Positions 62,602 through 64,000 of a DNA stretch of 64,000 nt are shown one piece after another. A program made the translations under genes and the position numbers. The DNA is from an uncultured Sulfurovum sp. (GTDB lineage: Bacteria > Campylobacterota > Campylobacteria > Campylobacterales > Sulfurovaceae): the NCBI GenBank assembly GCA_902727895.1, contig CACVAP010000086.1, positions 1-64,000 of the forward strand. Direction: 5' to 3'. Under the pieces are notes generated by a model. It worked only from the letters and a program-made list of their open reading frames with translations, had not been told where the DNA came from and did no database searches. Position 1 is the first letter of the stretch. Each line of letters opens with the position of its first letter.

Positions 62602-63324
62602 CTATGATATTACAAATGGGTTTTGTGATTGCGAGATTATACCTAAAATTCCTAAATTTTCTAACTCTGATTTTAAGACATCTGCAAAAAATTGTTCACT
62701 TTCATAATGTCCAATATCAACCATCATCAAATTTTGACTCATGGCTTTCATGGCATCATGATATTTTATGTCACCAGTTAAAAAACAGTCTGCATCTACT
62801 TCATCCATAAGTGAAGCTCCAGCTCCAGTTGTTAATGCAATAGAACTAATTCTCTGCTTAGGTGAAACTACTCGTAAAGTTGACAAACCCAATTTGCTCT
62901 TCAGTAAGTTCAATAACTCGTCTTTACTCCAACTACCCGTTACTTTACAAATAAAATCATTTTGAAACTCTTTTTTAAACCCAAGTATTTTTTCAAATAC
63001 ATAGGCATTTAAATGTGTTTTATCAAAGTTGGTATGCATTGCAATAAGCGAAAGATTTTTCTTAACCATAATTTCTAAAAGGTTTGCAGGATAAACAGAG
63101 AAATCAAGTTCTTTCAATCCAGAGAAAATCAAAGGATGATGCACAATAAAAAGTGTATTGTCTTTTGCAGATTCTAAGTTCTCTTGATCCAAGTCCAAGC
63201 CTAAAGCTATATGTTCAAATTCTCGGTTAATTTCTCCCACAAGAAGACCTGAGTTATCCCATTTTTCTTGTAAATCAAAGGGACTTAAGGTATTTAGTTT
63301 TTCGTATATTTCTGATATTTTCAT
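62602..63324 (-). CDS. Nif3/DUF34-family metal-binding protein (YbgI-like)
   Basis: The 240-residue protein has the Nif3 motifs WDNSGLLVG, LFIVHHPLIFSGL (metal-binding HH), HTNFDK and, near the C-terminus, DIGHYESEQFF. The dinuclear metal site looks intact; a GTP-cyclohydrolase-like or repair role has been proposed for the family but is not settled. Placed between glyQ and the zinc-ribbon gene as in Helicobacter. Confidence 0.9.
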   Translation of the reverse strand: MKISEIYEKLNTLSPFDLQEKWDNSGLLVGEINREFEHIALGLDLDQENLESAKDNTLFIVHHPLIFSGLKELDFSVYPANLLEIMVKKNLSLIAMHTNFDKTHLNAYVFEKILGFKKEFQNDFICKVTGSWSKDELLNLLKSKLGLSTLRVVSPKQRISSIALTTGAGASLMDEVDADCFLTGDIKYHDAMKAMSQNLMMVDIGHYESEQFFADVLKSELENLGILGIISQSQNPFVIS

Positions 63325-63349
63325 TTGGATTCCTCGAAAAATTTCTTTT

Positions 63350-63408
63350 CCCTTCGACTACGCTCAGGGAACGAAATTTAGCAACGGTCACTGAGCGAAG
63401 CCGAAGTG
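63350..63408. repeat. REP-like palindrome between glyQ and the Nif3 gene
   Basis: CCCTTCGACTACGCTCAG (from 63350) and CTGAGCGAAGCCGAAGTG (to 63408) form an imperfect stem of about 22 bases around 13 bases. GC-rich against its surroundings, in the 92-base gap after the glyQ stop. This sequence type is a familiar REP family. Confidence 0.7.
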
Positions 63409-63416
63409 AAAGTGGG

Positions 63417-64000
63417 TTACCCCTTCACACGCTTATTTCTATCTTCTTCTTGCTCTTTATACAATTTAGCACAACCAATAGAAAGTTCACGAACCTTCAA
63501 AATGTAATTCTGTCTTTGAGCTTGTGAAATTGCTTTACGTGCATCAAGTACATTAAAAGCATGAGAAGCTACCATACATTGGTCATATGCAGGAAGAGGA
63601 AGACCATTATCTAAACATAATTTACACTCAGCAGATGCATCATCAAAATCTTTTAAAAGCTTTTCAACATTCGCTACTTCAAAATGGTACTTAGAAAACT
63701 CATATTCACTCTCTTTATGAACATCAGCATAAGTAGTGACATTATCACCTTGTCTATTCCACACAATGTCAAATACTGATTCAACCCCTTGAAGATACAT
63801 CGCCAAACGCTCAGTACCATAAGTAATCTCAACAGCCACAGGGTCACAAGCAATGCCTCCTACCTGTTGAAAGTAAGTAAACTGTGTCACTTCCATTCCA
63901 TCAAGCCAAACTTCCCAACCAAGACCCCAAGCACCAAGTGTTGGTGATTCCCAGTTATCTTCTACAAAACGAATGTCATGCTCTTGTAAATTAAGTCCTA
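63417..64000 (-). CDS. glyQ: Glycyl-tRNA synthetase alpha subunit (5' end beyond window)
   Basis: The reading frame is open to the window edge at 64000, giving [39 protein letters not shown] and later [19 protein letters not shown], standard GlyQ. An internal Met in WLDGMEVTQ is not the true start. The C-terminus ends ...[15 protein letters not shown]. It charges tRNA-Gly with GlyS. First in the HP0960-like block. Confidence 0.97.
   Translation of the reverse strand, partial: GLNLQEHDIRFVEDNWESPTLGAWGLGWEVWLDGMEVTQFTYFQQVGGIACDPVAVEITYGTERLAMYLQGVESVFDIVWNRQGDNVTTYADVHKESEYEFSKYHFEVANVEKLLKDFDDASAECKLCLDNGLPLPAYDQCMVASHAFNVLDARKAISQAQRQNYILKVRELSIGCAKLYKEQEEDRNKRVKG

Overview
The window reads as a chromosomal segment of a member of the Campylobacterota (Sulfurovum/Sulfurimonas-like relatives are my best guess; genus not determined). 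The DNA is AT-rich. Several core blocks have the gene order I know from Helicobacter and its relatives: ffh / rpsP-KH protein-rimM-trmD-rplS; dnaB next to a short comEC; and glyQ-Nif3-coiled-coil/zinc-ribbon (HP0958 type)-waaA-RluA synthase. PriA and ComEC are also of the short form usual in this class.

Left part (1-23.5 kb), accessory. It opens with the tail of a gene cut by the window edge, a low-complexity hypothetical gene and a decayed REP-associated (Y1) transposase tail. Next come secreted proteins (a thioredoxin fused to disulfide-rich Sel1 repeats, and an unknown one) and a TPR-CHAT caspase-like lipoprotein broken by a single-base frameshift, facing an XRE-type regulator plus a small lipoprotein. 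A minus-strand cluster follows (13.5 to 7.7 kb): an unknown protein, a MotA/ZorA-like channel with a coiled-coil tail, a MotB/ZorB-like OmpA protein, a WGR-domain beta-propeller, two membrane proteins and a small protein. I read it as a possible uncharacterised ion-driven membrane system. A TerB-DnaJ protein, an HNH nuclease and a ParE/RelE-type toxin module lie between it and a retron operon. The retron has a structured msr-msd RNA at about 23132-23344, a reverse transcriptase with NAxxH, YADD and VTG motifs, a WGR-HEAT/ARM protein and a winged-helix SWIM protein. This composition matches what I recall as type XIII. An 11-bp-phased direct repeat occurs upstream of the retron RNA, upstream of the WGR propeller and upstream of a secreted protein gene, which suggests shared control.

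Middle part (23.5-41 kb). A DUF945 protein and an L,D-transpeptidase are followed by a lipid-type operon (YjdF-like, CDP-alcohol phosphotransferase with altered active-site Asp residues, CdsA, Fic, PlsC), an aminoglycoside/choline-kinase-like protein, TruC, a methyltransferase, rhomboid, ComEC, DnaB, IspG, PriA and three tandem pseudopilins. PriA has a palindromic repeat inserted in frame and no ordinary start codon.

Right part (41-64 kb). This holds a small coiled-coil gene with an apparent ATT start before uvrB, then ppk1, a gamma-carbonic-anhydrase-like protein, MltB, a DnaQ-like exonuclease, the rplS/trmD/rimM/rpsP/ffh translation cluster, a small membrane protein, a giant secreted lyase/beta-helix protein with a repeat-rich stalk, and the HP0960-HP0956-like block ending in partial glyQ. 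Three different GC-rich palindromic (REP-like) elements are scattered along the segment. No tRNA, rRNA or CRISPR array was recognised.
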